NCBI RefSeq assembly: GCF_040807025.1
Contig: NC_090943.1
Location: 118,805,900-118,869,899, forward strand
Length of the DNA: 64,000 bases
From: Struthio camelus
Taxonomy: Eukaryota > Chordata > Aves > Struthioniformes > Struthionidae
Reading direction: 5' to 3'
Both the position numbers and the translations under genes were made by a program. The notes below the pieces were generated by a model, which did no database searches, had not been told where the DNA came from, and saw nothing but the letters and a program-made list of their open reading frames with translations. Of the stretch, positions 12,591 to 25,354 are shown one piece after another. Position 1 is the first letter of the stretch, and every line of letters starts with the position of its first letter.

Positions 12591-15500
12591 CACTGTATAT
12601 CCAAATCGCCATTCAGATATGTGCTTATTAATACTGTATATTAATAGTAAAAATAGTTATTAATAAGTATTAGCTACGCTAGCAGTATGGTACCTTAAGA
12701 CAGAAAAAAAGTATGCACATTTCTGCGAACGTAAGGCTAATTTGACAGAAATAATGGCAAATGGAAAGACAGCAGCAAAATGATAGGATACTTGTCCTCT
12801 GTATAGCACTGGCAATCCTATCTTACTAAAATACATGACCAACTTCTGCAGTCTTTTACTTATACTCAGCCTATAATTCAGGCTTAATTTTTGCAAGCGA
12901 GATTTTTTCTGCTGCTTAAGATCAGTAATGACTTTCTTGGCAATTGAATGTTCCTCCAAGTGTATAAATAAAATCAAATAGAAATATAAGCACTCTTTTA
13001 TCTTAGTTCAGACAGGCAAACCAGTCAGAGTAGCTTAAAACACATGTTTTATGGTGCTGCACCCATTCAGGCTCATTACAGACTAGTGTGATTGAAAACC
13101 ACAACTGAAGTTGTGCTAGATTTAGAAATTCTGCTGCTGGTGCATTGTTTTATATAGCAAGTCCCTACGGTGTAGGGCAAATTTAGAAATTGTTCTGTGC
13201 TGTCATGCAAGGCTAAGATCCTGTGAAGAGCAAAATGCTCAAAAGAAAGAGAGGAAAAAGAGAGCAGAATAATAAGACAAAACTTCCATAAAAGAAAGAA
13301 GAAATATAAACCAAAGCTTTCTGATTATGATGCTAAATTCTGCTACAGTGGATAGGATACATCATTGATGGTTACAGACTGGGCAAATTTCCCAGATTCC
13401 TATGGTTTGGCAATGTGAGTAGTACTGAATTACCATGTCAGTTAGCCAGTAAAAGTGCGGTGTTTTGCCACAGTCATTAAGTGAATTTGTTTTCTTAGAA
13501 ACCAGGAAAGAACTGGAAGTTAATCACATTCTCAAGGTTCATTCTTTATCTGGTGATGACAATGTTTTTGTCTCAGCCTGCTTGCAACAGTTGACAATTA
13601 CTCATCTGTGATAGCTGCCAGCAGGGTTCCTCCAACTCGAGTTTCCTTAGGGCTTTAGAAAAGGCAGTGGCTCCAAGGACAGAACCCAGAGCCATCATGA
13701 AAATCAGTTCCTCCTTTTGCAAACTGTTCTTCCATTATACTGCAGCTGCGTTTTCTTTCAGATTCCACATCAAATTCTTTTCTTTGTGTGCCAGACTGAT
13801 CGCTGCTTTTCTTTGAAGAAAATATTCTTAAACATGATTTTAAAATATTTCTAAATTTATACTCACAGTCTTTCTGCCTTTTTTCCAATATGATAAGAAA
13901 ATAATTCCTTATAGGCCAATATTTAGAAGCATTTTAGTTAAAAATTCATAAAATGGGTAAAAAAGTTAACCATTTTTTTTTCGAATGAAAAGGGATCCAA
14001 TCGTAAACATATAATGAACTCCAGTTTAGCTGAGATAGCCATGACAGGTGCTACACAGAAAAGATTTGACATAGGAAATAAGAACCAACAAAAAATTAAG
14101 GCTTATAAAGAAAAGTGAAATAAAGTAATATTTAAAATATAAAATGACTAGAAAATGTGAGGTACAATATCTTAAATATAAAATAGTACTTCTTTTGAGG
14201 GCACATCAGCATATGGAAGATTTTTCACAAACGACTGCATAGGAAGCTTTAATTCTCTGGAGAAAGCTTATATCTTTCCAGTTACCACAACTACACTGTG
14301 ATTTATGCAAAGCAATAGTAACCATCATCAAAGTTAGGGGAAAAAAAGAGAGCGAGAGAGTGTTTCTCCTTACCAATTTGCAAATTCTGAATAATTTTAT
14401 ATTAAATATACCCATCATGTTTTCAGGCAAATATAAAATCTTCATACAATTTCCACATATAGAGATTCAGCAGTGACAATGAGTAGAAGAGATGCAGAAT
14501 AGCTGGTATGAAACAGCAGACAGATTTTTAACAGAAAGATTTTGAGCGAAATTGGACAATGATTTTTTTTCAACACCCAGTTAAAATAACTGAAGCACTA
14601 AATGAAAAATAGTGCGGATGAGAAGCTGAGTCCACAAAACACACCAGGCTATCAGCTAAACTGTGCTACAGCTGGTGCTTTACGTAACAAAAAATGGTGA
14701 GTATATCACTTGTTTCTGGACGTAAGGGCCTGCCAAATTAGGATATATCTCAGCTATTTAGGACCTTGATTAAGGTCTCAGAAATCGAGCTACTGGGATA
14801 ACATTTACCTATTTAAAAGCATGCAGTTTGGTAACATTATAAATGGAAAACGTTAAAAAAAAAATCTGCTTCTGTGCTTTATTTCTAAGGCCAAATTATG
14901 CGTGCTAAATCTTGTGGTTCAAGACTTTGCTAGCAATTTCTGCTAGCAGTACACCCGCAGCAGTGCAGAGATCAAGGCTGACTGCAAAACTCACCTTAAA
15001 TTGATTAGCTCAGTAAGTACCAGGGAAAAAGCCTTATGGTGGGCTTTATGTTGCCAGAGCTACACCATCACTGATGCTGCACTTAGCTAGCTTAAAGCTA
15101 GCATGGACAAATCTGTATTCTGGGGTAGCTGTCATCAGGAAAAAGCTGTTATGCTTTCCAAGTCAGCTCCTTGTGGAGACAGAGAAGGATATTTTGATAG
15201 CTAGAGGCCATCTCCTGCTTTGTGCCCCCCTTTCCCCTAGGTACCTTTGGGTACCCTCTCTTAAGTCTCCCACTTCTGGTCACAAAGTTTTTCTTTCTTT
15301 GGCAATGAACCTGTAGTCCCTTTTCCTCAGGCACCACAGCAGCCAGAGGGGTTTGGGCACATCTATTGCCCGTATGGTGTATGTCTCTCATCCTGCCTTG
15401 CTGCAGCTTAGACGGTGAAAATACTGAAAGGGGTGCAGATACGTCTGGAAGTAGCTGTTTTTCACTGCTGGCATACACAAGCACAGTATTTTGGAGGAGT

Positions 15501-18500
15501 CCTTCTGCAATGTGGTGTGGCTAAATGACTTGGAAGAGTTGAGTTTGCTAGATTAAGATTTACATTTTGTCACTGCTGAGGTATAGTCTTGTGTGTGTGT
15601 GTGTGTGAAGTTATAAAACTGCTGGATTCTGAATCCCAGTGCTCAGAAATCTGGCAGCGGTTCTCTGCTCCTTTTCAAGCCCCCTTTTTTGGAGGAAGAC
15701 TGCTATCACTATACTTATGTGTCCTCCTGAAGGGTAGTTCAGTGGAAGAGGCACGGGCATGCTAATAGGACACTGACCGCTGGTAGGAAGCCAATAATAA
15801 GCTGTAGAGAGAAAAACACACATGGGGACTAGTAATTTTGCACAGCTTAGAAAGTCACCAAATTCAAATTGACTTTCAAGGAGTCAGTAAAGTTCATACT
15901 CACGTCTCTAGAACTAGCATGAAACCAAATGGAGAGGTTTTACTATAAATCACAGAGAGTTATTCTAAAACTTATATTTTTTAAAATAGTGGGCTTGGTT
16001 AAACCATTACAACAACAACAAACGTTAAGGGGAAACATCTTAGAAAGGTTTTGGCAAAACTGTCCACTGTGTGGTTTCTCGTACCTTTTACTGACCATCT
16101 AGTACTGGCTACTGTCAATCAGGATACGGGACTAACCTTGCCTAGCAATTTCTTATGTTCTTCTCCTTTCTTTCTTAAGTATCTTCTCTTGGCTGATGCA
16201 GATCCCTTTTACTGCGGTCTCCAAACTTGAGTTTGCCCCAAATGTAGGAAATTTATCTTGTAGTGTAGATTGAGAAATGAGAATGCTAGTCCATCACACA
16301 AAAATCAGAGTCCATTCATTTCGAAGTTAAGTACACTGCTACCCTTGTGGAATATGACTGTACTGCACCCTGAAGCTACAAGCTATGGGAAATATATTTT
16401 AAGCACCCGGAAAAAGAAAAAAACTTTTAAAATAGTTTGATTAATTGCCTAACTATTTACAAAGGGTCCTGGCGAGTTTTCCAGTTGTCTCAAAATCCTT
16501 TGCTGCTGCGAACTAATTAGTTTAAAACTAAATCACACATGATAAATAATCACTAACATTATTTCTGACTTGTGCCTTTATCCTTCAGATCTTTTCCATC
16601 TTAGTTCCTCCTTTTCTTCAATGTATCATTTTCTGGTCTTCATATACTAAACTCCAGTTTATTTTCCTCTCTTCATCTTTCCTTCACTAGATCTCTTTCC
16701 ATTAAGTCCTCATCTTCTGAAACAGTTTTTCATGCCTAATTGCTTTTGATGTTTTAAAACTCATGTCTCAGTCCTACAGGATGTATTGAATAAAACATTT
16801 GTAAATTTTGATGCAAATTTTCCTTGAAACTTTGTTCGGCTTAATTACTATATTTGAAACCATTTGCAAGTGTGATAGCTAAAACAATTCTTTTTTTTCT
16901 ATCGAGGGACTCCCATGATCCTTTCCTATAGTAGAAATTGTTTGTTGTTTCAGAAGTATTTCAGCAAGTGATATGAAGACCCATAGGAGGAAAATGAGAG
17001 TTGTTATTATAGCCTACGTAGTGATTTGTATTAGCTATGCCTGAATTACTGTAGTACTGATCCTTGTAATATTGGAGGCTATTGCTTTGTATTAGTGTAA
17101 TAGTGGCTTAAATCTGTAAGTAAAGCGATATCTATAGTTCATTTGCTTCGTAATGAAGTCATGCAGTTTAGAAGACTTTTGGTAAGAAGAATGGGAGAGA
17201 CAATCAATACAAAGTCACCATCTAAGATAATGATAAATAAGTTATTGAACGATAAATGAAGGGACAAGTATCTAAATAATTTGGCCAGACTACTTACCTC
17301 ATGTTTAAAAGTGTTTTAGTTCATTCTAAAAACTGTGTAACTAAATAGCAGGAGCTACTACCAGGAGCAGGAGTAAATATTTACAGCAGTCAAGTCCTCT
17401 ACATGTGAGTTGTCGTAGTTTGAAACATCTCTTTGGTCCTTCAGCAGTCATCTGTCAAGATGTTTTGACCAGTCTTTCCAAGACTGTTAATAGTTCCTCA
17501 GAAACAGCTGATCTAGAAATAGTCTGTTGCTGCTGCTCTACTGGGGTAGAAAGCTGTAAGACAACCAAAGTAAAACACTTTTAAAAGTTGTTGGCTTCTT
17601 GGTTAGGGAGCAAAGACGTACTTACTACCTAAACTATTAGTAAGATGATATTCCTGGGTGACAGTTCTACATTTGAGACTAGCTGAGATAGCTGAAATGT
17701 ATATATCCAATAGTAATGACAACCTGAGGAGATACCTGGAGCCAGACTTTTGCAATGATGTATCTTCAGCATTTGGGATTTTGGCTGTGCCTAACTGAAC
17801 CCAAACGAAGATAAAATGGGTCTGTTTGCTGACAGCTTTTCATTTCATATTGTTATTTGTGTCTGTGGAATGTAGACGTAAATTGAAATATATGGAAGCA
17901 GTTTTTAAGCCAATCTTGTCCTGATTTCCCACAGGTATAAATATCACAAGCAAGGCAATAGGGAATCAAGTCCCGAGACTGCATGTCTCAGGTCAAAGAA
18001 TCTGTTATTTTTTTCTTGAAAATGGTAATTGGAGACTTTTAGTTATGTCTCCCTGAGCAGTAGCGCATCTTGAGTATTTCTGGCAAACTTACCGTAACAG
18101 TAGGTGCATAGGACACAAGAATTCTGAAAGAGACAAAAGGCTAGCTATGGTCATGCCAAATTTTTAGGCAGAATAGCCTCAGGCTTTTGGCTGAAAAATA
18201 AAAAAAAAACAATATAAATATACCTGTCCGTTGGTTCTGTGAGCCTCATTGCTATGCCTCCCTTCGTTACGGGGTCATGCTACAATGAGTCACCAGTTCC
18301 AAAGCCACAGCTGGCTTACAGACTCATGGTAGGTCAAAGACAAACATCATATTTTGGGCAAGAATCCCTCCATTCTCATGTTGACTACACAGCAGAACAT
18401 TTTCCCTGGATAAAGACATGCTATGTGGGTAAACTGATCTTGGCCTGCTAGGTCCCTAGCAGCTGCTGAGAAATACAGAGAAATGAGAACACTTCTAGTG

Positions 18501-19139
18501 CAAGATATAAAGCCAAATAGAGTAAGGATAACAGAAACTGTCAACCGTTACTGGAATAAAGGTACCGAAGGATATATGTTGTTTAGGAAAAACAGATGGA
18601 TATGGGGTGGGACATCACTTAACATCCATTTGTTTTGATGTATTATATAAAATGAAAACAGAGCATATGGATGGATAAAGTATGGATATGCCAAAGACAC
18701 TCTGAGAGATGATAAAAATTTTCTGTTGAGATAGTTCTAGGAGCCTGCCATAGATTCTGTGTCAGGTTTGAATACAAACAGAAATCTTACCATGTTGTGA
18801 GGAAAAATGAATGCTGCCAGCAGATGACTTATTATGGGACACTTCCAGCTGTCATGACGAGTTTGTGGAGCAAATGTTACTAATAATGAGAGGGCAAATA
18901 GTTTGTTAATGAAAAACCAATCTATACACCAACAATCAATAACTTGTAAGACTTCTGATAAAATTTTGCTTTAAAACAAATTTTGAGGAAAGAATTACCA
19001 AATTTTGGAGAAAAATGGAAATTTGGATGGAATGTGCTCAGTGATAATAAATCACATAGCCTATCAAGATCAGTACAAGCAGAATCAAGAACAGATCAAG
19101 GAACCTATCTTTTTTGTTACTATGATAAATAATTTCTAA
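12591..19139. other. Intergenic, nothing recognised apart from a (TG)n
   Basis: AT-rich, without supported exons. Short open frames (for example 111 aa at 15149-15484 minus) lack family features. The region may contain further transposon remains too old to call by eye. Confidence 0.4.
15590..15608 (+). repeat. (TG)9 microsatellite
   Basis: Uninterrupted TG dinucleotide run. Confidence 0.95.
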
Positions 19140-20130
19140 ACAGAAATACAAACTGATTTAATCCATCTAGATTTGATGCTGCGCCACCTGCAAAGCTTTT
19201 AATTAAAATGGGGGATTTACACCAGAAGTGCAGGGCAGACAAGAAAATGGCCAGAAGACCAATAACAGGTTTTGTTGAGAGGGAAAGAATCAGGTGGAGC
19301 AATTCTACTAGGAAAGGAATAAATAGTCTTCAGGCCAAGTTATTCAATATTTTTGCGGGCAACATTAGTAGAAAAATAAGAAAGTGCTGATGTAATTTGC
19401 TGATTGCATAATATTGAGATGCATCCACCATGCAAAGAAGGATTAGAATATGATACAGGAAGAGATGGATGGTAAGGCTAAGAATAATAAAGAGATAAAA
19501 TTCAGTAGTACAAAGTGTCAGCTCATAAAACGTAAGATGCCATTAGATTTCCTCAGCTGGAAATGACAGAAGAGAAAAAATACCTGAAGACTTTAATCAG
19601 TCAGGATGAGTCACCAGATGTATATGTGAAAAAAGCCAATGCAATTATGAAAGCTATCGTTTGACATTTTTCCAGTGAAGCCAGAGATGTGTCACAGTAG
19701 GAGGGTAACGCTCTAATGAAACTTCCTCTGGAGTCCTGTAAGGCGCAGATCACCCATGGGGTAGGAAAAAGATGAATTCAAACAGGAACAGGCACAAAGA
19801 AGGATTAGTAAATGAGCAATGAAACGAGAAGCCTAACTTATGAAAAGGAGTAAAGGAGCTATTTATTTAGCTAAGCAGAACAAAAAGATGAGGGGGACAT
19901 TTTTGCTCTCAAAATACATTCAGGGTAATAAGCATCAGGAAGGGAAAATAAATAGTCAGACTGATGGGCGATGTTAACACAGAGTTAGACAGGTCTAATC
20001 AGTCAGGAACACATTTAGGTGTGAAATAGGATATTTCCTAGCGATCAAAGGTGTGAAGCAGCGGCGATGAGAAAAATCTTTCTTTTTCAGGTGGGTTTTG
20101 CTAAATTTATGATGTAACGATTTTCCATCC
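19140..20130 (+). mobile_element. Old CR1/L3-like LINE fragment (RT to 3' part)
   Basis: Successive stretches resemble CR1/L3 family consensus from the reverse transcriptase to the 3' end: ACTGATTTAATCCATCTAGATTTGATGC near 19152 (RT finger/palm region), TTATTCAATATTTTTGCGGG near 19340, GATGTAATTTGCTGAT near 19389, AAAAAGCCAATGCAATTATG near 19630, CAAAATACATTCAGGGTAAT near 19910, TTAGGTGTGAAATAGGATAT near 20010. Frames are broken by stops and indels. It may extend left to about 18840. The resemblance is to remembered consensus, so borders are approximate. Confidence 0.6.
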
Positions 20131-21587
20131 CCGTCTGTCATGGCAGATAGTGAGAAGGAGAGCAGGCTGGTCTCCAATATGAGCAGTGGCAGTGGGGAAT
20201 CTGAGACCAGAGATGGGACAGCAACTGAAGTGTCGACTCAGCGCTGAGAGTGGAAAACTCACACGGATGTTGGTTCATTTCACCCCTAATTTATTTCCCC
20301 CTACTTCTGCAGGCTAAAATACAATCTGAGGAATGCCTTTCTTGTTCAACATTTGTTTTCACCTAGGAGTGCAGCAAGCAAAGGGAGGGCTGGAATCACA
20401 GGCTGGCCCGGGGAAAGAAAAGGTCCTATTAGGGTTCCAGCTTTTCATTCCTCCAATTGCAGGTGTGGCCAATCTGTAGGGCTGTCCAACTTTTTACTGA
20501 CCGTAGCTCCTGTGCTAGGGGGCAAACACCAAAAGCCCGTATGGTGAATCGAGGCTAGCAGTTCCCAGCGTGGCAGGTGGGGAGCCAGGTGACCTTACTG
20601 CACGGTGCAGCTTGAGGCAGGAGGTAGTAGCTGCCCAGGGAACAAGCAGCTAGTGGCAGGTTCTGGAAGTGTGGGAACCAAAGAGATTTTAGGTGGAATC
20701 AAGGAAGCTGAGGTGAAGAGGATACCGGAGAGACTTTATACAGAAGAGGCTCCTAGTCACAGGTCTAGTCCAGACCTGCTACTGCCACTTCCACCCAGAA
20801 GGGGGAATGCCTCAGAAAAGGATGATGATCTAGAAAGTTTTCAGCTGTGTTGCATGGTGGGTGGAAAACAACTAAGAACTGAGAGTTAGGGTTAACACCT
20901 CTCTCAGTGCGAATGTGCAAAATAATGCGGACTAATCATTTGTATTGAATATTAAGTATGCGGAGGAAAATATATATTTACAATAAAGTCACAGTGCATT
21001 CCACGTATTAAAGGCTATTTCCAGGTGACAGAAATTATTCTGCTGTAATATTCAGCAACAGTGATTGTACGTTTCTATGCCAAACTGCTGTAACTGAAAT
21101 GAAAGAAGAAAAGCCCACTTAATTATCCCTGGTGTGGCAGAGATAATACTGTTTAGAGTTTAGAAAAAAAATTTGGCTCTTAAGGCTGCATTGTTTATAT
21201 CTACTTAAATGCCTCATGAGGTCATCTGCTTAATTTAGAATTTTATCTTAAATAAGACGATGAAAACATAGCACTGTCAACAGAATAAAGTACACAGCCG
21301 TATAGTAACACCTCTATGGCTTTATAGAGTTTTGCTGAAACTACTCTATGTTGTCTGTCATTTAGCTGAAATAAGTACATGGTGCATGCACCATGGCAAA
21401 GGTCAATACTGAGATGGATCTTTCCTACTTCTGGTTCATGACACATTACATTTTCTTTTTTCTCTTCTAAACCTGATGTAACTTAGAAAAAAAAATCCTA
21501 TAAATAATTGTGAATCGGAATACAGATTTTGCACTGAATGTAGTGAAGATACTTAAAAGGAGAGAACTCAGTTGGAAGCTGTCGTCA
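20131..21587. other. Intergenic, upstream of the putative MYOM1 promoter
   Basis: No exon recognised. An open frame at 20605-20889 (94 aa) lacks any family signature. Confidence 0.4.
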
Positions 21588-21712
21588 TCATGTGCTTGCA
21601 CAGAGACAGCGCAGAGTATCTTTATCTGTCTCTGTCTCTCCTCTCCCTCTTCGATGCTATATTTATCAGCCTCCTGGCCATAAAAGGTCTGGACTGGGGC
21701 TCTGGCATTCCA
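21588..21712 (+). promoter_or_regulatory. MYOM1: Putative muscle promoter of MYOM1
   Basis: Four muscle-type motifs cluster here: an E-box CATGTG at about 21588, a MEF2-like CTATATTTAT at 21657-21666 (one mismatch), a perfect CArG box CCATAAAAGG at 21678-21687 (SRF) and an MCAT-type CATTCCA at 21706-21712 (TEAD). The A/T core CATAAAAGG could also serve as a TATA-like box, placing initiation near 21705-21715. About 150 bp downstream lies a consensus donor. SRF, MEF2, TEAD and E-box factors are known drivers of sarcomere genes; assigning this cluster to MYOM1 is my inference. Confidence 0.5.
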
Positions 21713-21864
21713 CTGACCGCAGGCATTATTTTTGTTCTGGACTGTAAAGTCCAGTCCTTAGCCCTGGTCCTGACTACCTCTTTGCTGGATTCACCCTTGC
21801 TGTGTTTTTCTGTTATTCATCCACCTCAGAACTATTCCACTTGTTATTGTTCATTTGGGTCCCG
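21710..21864 (+). other. MYOM1: Putative non-coding exon 1 of MYOM1
   Basis: The stretch from the promoter motifs to the donor CCG|GTAAGT at 21864/21865 contains no ATG, as expected of an efficient 5' leader. Joined to the acceptor at 25354 it would give a leader of about 220 nt and an intron of about 3.5 kb, comparable with a short first intron ahead of the ATG exon in mammals. It includes a perfect hairpin at 21737-21754 (CTGGACT, loop GTAA, AGTCCAG). The start is uncertain by tens of bases and transcription has not been shown. Confidence 0.45.
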
Positions 21865-24800
21865 GTAAGTGTTCCTTTACGACAGAAGAATGTACATGTT
21901 CAGCTATTTTTATTTTCAATCTGTAATGCCAAGCTGATAGTAGCTCCCTTTAATCTTCTCAGCTCAGCAGTTGTTTGAGGGAGTTGTGGAACTGAGTTGA
22001 AGAAATCTGCAGGTTCAGACAAAGCAAAGTAGTGCATTGGTTTACTTACTATCAACTCAGCTGTCCTTACAGATTGTTACGGTACTCTCAAATGAAGCCT
22101 GAGTTACTGAGATACAGGAGGAATTTGTTGTGTGAGTTCTTTGGCCTTAGGGAATGTGTAAATAGTCTAAATATTTTCTAGTTGCATGGGATGTTTTATG
22201 ATTTGTAAAGGAGATGAAGTACTATTGACTGAGCTGAAGGAAATCTTACTTTTTTTTTTCTCCTGCTTATAAGCTTTTCTGTTTTTCCTATTTCACTGTT
22301 TTCACTAACAGATTGAGTTCATTTTTAAAGAATTATACAGACTGCTAAGTAGTGCAACAGATAATGCCAATAAAATAATTTCCTATAGTGTTTATTTGCA
22401 GCCTACAAACAAGTACAGAACTCTGTACTTGTAGGCTGTCTACTTAGCTGTCATTTTGAAAATTCAGTCCAACAGCTGGTAATAACGGCTCCAAAACATG
22501 AACTTGCATCTAGCTAATATTTTTAGGCCCGGCTCTGCAAATGTGAAATCCTATACAGATCTCAGATGGGGTGCTACCCTCATATGAAGGAGCCTGATTA
22601 GTGGGCCACACAGTAGGTAGACACAGGTAGTATGAATTTTGTAAAACATAAGGGATGGGAGCCAATTCCACAAGCAGACAGTGCTCTGAATAGGAGCAAA
22701 ATCCTTAGGAGGTTCAGAGTTTCTTGTTATTTCCAAAAACGTTTACCTACTACATTGGATCAGACTATCGTAGCTGATCCTTACCAGTGAACAATGCTAG
22801 ATGTTTCAGAGGAAATATAAAACAGTCACAGTGTAATAAAATACCTATGAAAAGAGTTTCCTCTTGTATCTCATGAGTAACCATTGGCCTTTGATTTGAA
22901 CCGGGGGAGCTGGCTTCCTGTTCAGCTCATATCTTAGTGTCTTAGCTCTTACTTACATAAATGCATAATCCTTTTATGAATCCAACTCAGTTTTTCTGAG
23001 GCATAGCTTTAGTCCAGAGCTTTTGTATTTGGAAGAAAAAGGTTACCTTTATACATTTTAAATATGTTGACTTTAAATCCACTGATTCTTCTTTGCTGTT
23101 ATAATATATAAATATCAATGTCTCATTTAACTTATCTTTAATATGCAATATATGCAGTGCTTTATACTTCTGGATCAGTTCCTTACCTTGAATCCTTAAG
23201 CTGTGGAAATCCCTGAGCCACAGGGACTGCATGGCTGTTAGTAGTGTGGCTGTTAATATCCATGACGAAGCTAACCAGTGCTGCAAATACAGCAGGTGAA
23301 GAAGGAAAAAAATTGTAGTGCTTTACAAATGGAAAACAGAATGTGCTCATGTTCTTCTTCTTTCCGTGAGTAGAACAAGAGTCATCTGTAGGATTTAACT
23401 TTGCTCAGCAGACGTCACACTGGCTTGCAATCCCTAAATCTAACTCTTTGGAGCCGGGAGAGAAAGCAACGAAGAAAAATAGAGAAGAAATGTTATAAAA
23501 GGAGGCAAATTAAGAGGAACTATATACCACTGGAAGCCAACAAAGTGAATCAAAAAGCAACACAAAATATTGATAGGTATTAGAAAAAAGGATTCTGTAC
23601 AGATTCATTGGGTTTGCTAGACTTGTGTGCAAAAGGGCCATCAGGAGAAATAAGGAAATTAAAGTGAAGCATTAGTTTTCACTGCAGGGAACAATGAGCT
23701 AACAGTTTTTCCTATTCCTCCTTCTTCCTCAGGTAAAAATAGAGTAAATGGATTAGCTAGTCCCCTTGAATTCGTAGTTCCACTATGGTCAGGATATCAG
23801 AGATTTCTTTTATATACTTAAGGACTTCTGAATGACTTTCTCCGTTTATTGTTAACTTTCTGCAAACTGAGAGTTCAGTTCTATTATCAGTTGAAAAACA
23901 GTTCCTAGACCTTGAGTGGGTCCTGAAATTTAGGACAGTTGAAATCCTGTTTTTTTCTTTTCGTAATTTGTCTAAGTTTGATTAGTCATTAAAGAGAATT
24001 AACTGAAATTGTTCGACTTATTACCACAACCAACTACTAAAAACAAACCTGAGAAGCAAAATCTTGGCTGCGACAAAAGACCAGGGACAAAATTCTTGAT
24101 TTCCATGGAATCAAGATTATACGCTAGCTCTGTAAACGTTTTTTCTATCGAAATATCAGATAAGCAGTTTCATTAACATGAATAAAAATAGATGTAGAAC
24201 AAGTTCCATATTATTGTAACTGATGGGGAAAAAAACAGCAACAAGCACCTCTCACCGTTGTTTTTGGACGTTCGTTATACTTTTCTAAAAGTTCCCTCAC
24301 TGCAGCTCACTTTTATTTGTAGCCATCTAGCTTCTTCACTGAAAGTCCTTTCCATCTTATAAGCCTAATCACCAATGGCAGGAGAAAGAAATGTTATTAT
24401 GAGGAATTAGCATAGACAAGTTTCCTTGCCAGAGAAGACGATACCAGTTTTAACAACAGCAAAACAAAATAATAACAAAATAAAGGTTGGATTGTCATTT
24501 AAGAAACTAAAGGGGAATCCTTTCTGCCTTTAACCCTCTTCCCATTCTGAAAGGGGAACCACCTCTCATCTGATCAAATTTCCTACTATGAGACACTGCA
24601 AGATAATCTACTGATGACTGTGATCCCAAATGGCGATACTATCTGGAGGGAATTTCTTCAAGATCTTGAACATGCGGTTCTAGGTTAAAAAAGGGGTCTG
24701 ACTGATGAACCTGATGGTAGAATTCTAATCGGTGCATACAGACTGTATCCCTTACTGAGCTGCAAAAGTATGAAAAGCTCTTTTAAATGAATTTCTAGTA

Positions 24801-25354
24801 TCAAATAAAAAAAATGTAATATACGTTTACCAAACAAGGTGACATCCTTGTCAGTCTTACTGCTTTTAATTCACTCTTAAAATATTAGGCTGGATATTAA
24901 AAGGTATCTGAAAATTGAATTGCTAAAATGAATGAGATGTTCATATATTTTGATCTCAGCTTATAAAGTAGTGAATTTACCTTGTTAAAATCTATCATAT
25001 TTTATTGTATTATTTATTACTTTATTCTCCTGTTTTTCATTTAACAAAAATATTTACGTTTTCTTTGAAGAAGCTTCCATAGTTTGCAATAACTAGGAGA
25101 CCACAGTAAACTACAAATGAGCAGACACAATAGTATGAGGATTTCTACTCCTGATGAATGACGCATGAGCTTCTTGAAACCTAAATAGGAAGCCATCTTA
25201 AAGTCTAGGAAGTATTATAACCCTGTATTTGTTGCGTTTGACCTTTAAAGTTTTAAGTTTTGTGTTAGCTTATGTTAAGTTTTGTATTATATGTATGCTA
25301 ACTCAAAAGTCTCTTTGAGTTCAGTCTTCATCTGTTTGATCTGTTCTCTTTCAG
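21865..25354 (+). other. MYOM1: Putative MYOM1 intron 1
   Basis: Non-coding sequence between the proposed exon 1 donor and the exon 2 acceptor (polypyrimidine tract then AG at 25353-25354). A bulged inverted repeat lies at 22399-22438. Nothing else recognised. Confidence 0.4.
22399..22438. repeat. Long inverted repeat (bulged hairpin)
   Basis: The left arm CAGCCTACA(AACA)AGTACAGA and the right arm TCTGTACTTGTAGGCTG pair fully once a 4-nt AACA bulge is looped out, with 2 nt between the arms (17 paired bases). It is too short for a typical pre-miRNA and is more likely a remnant of a small palindrome. Confidence 0.7.
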
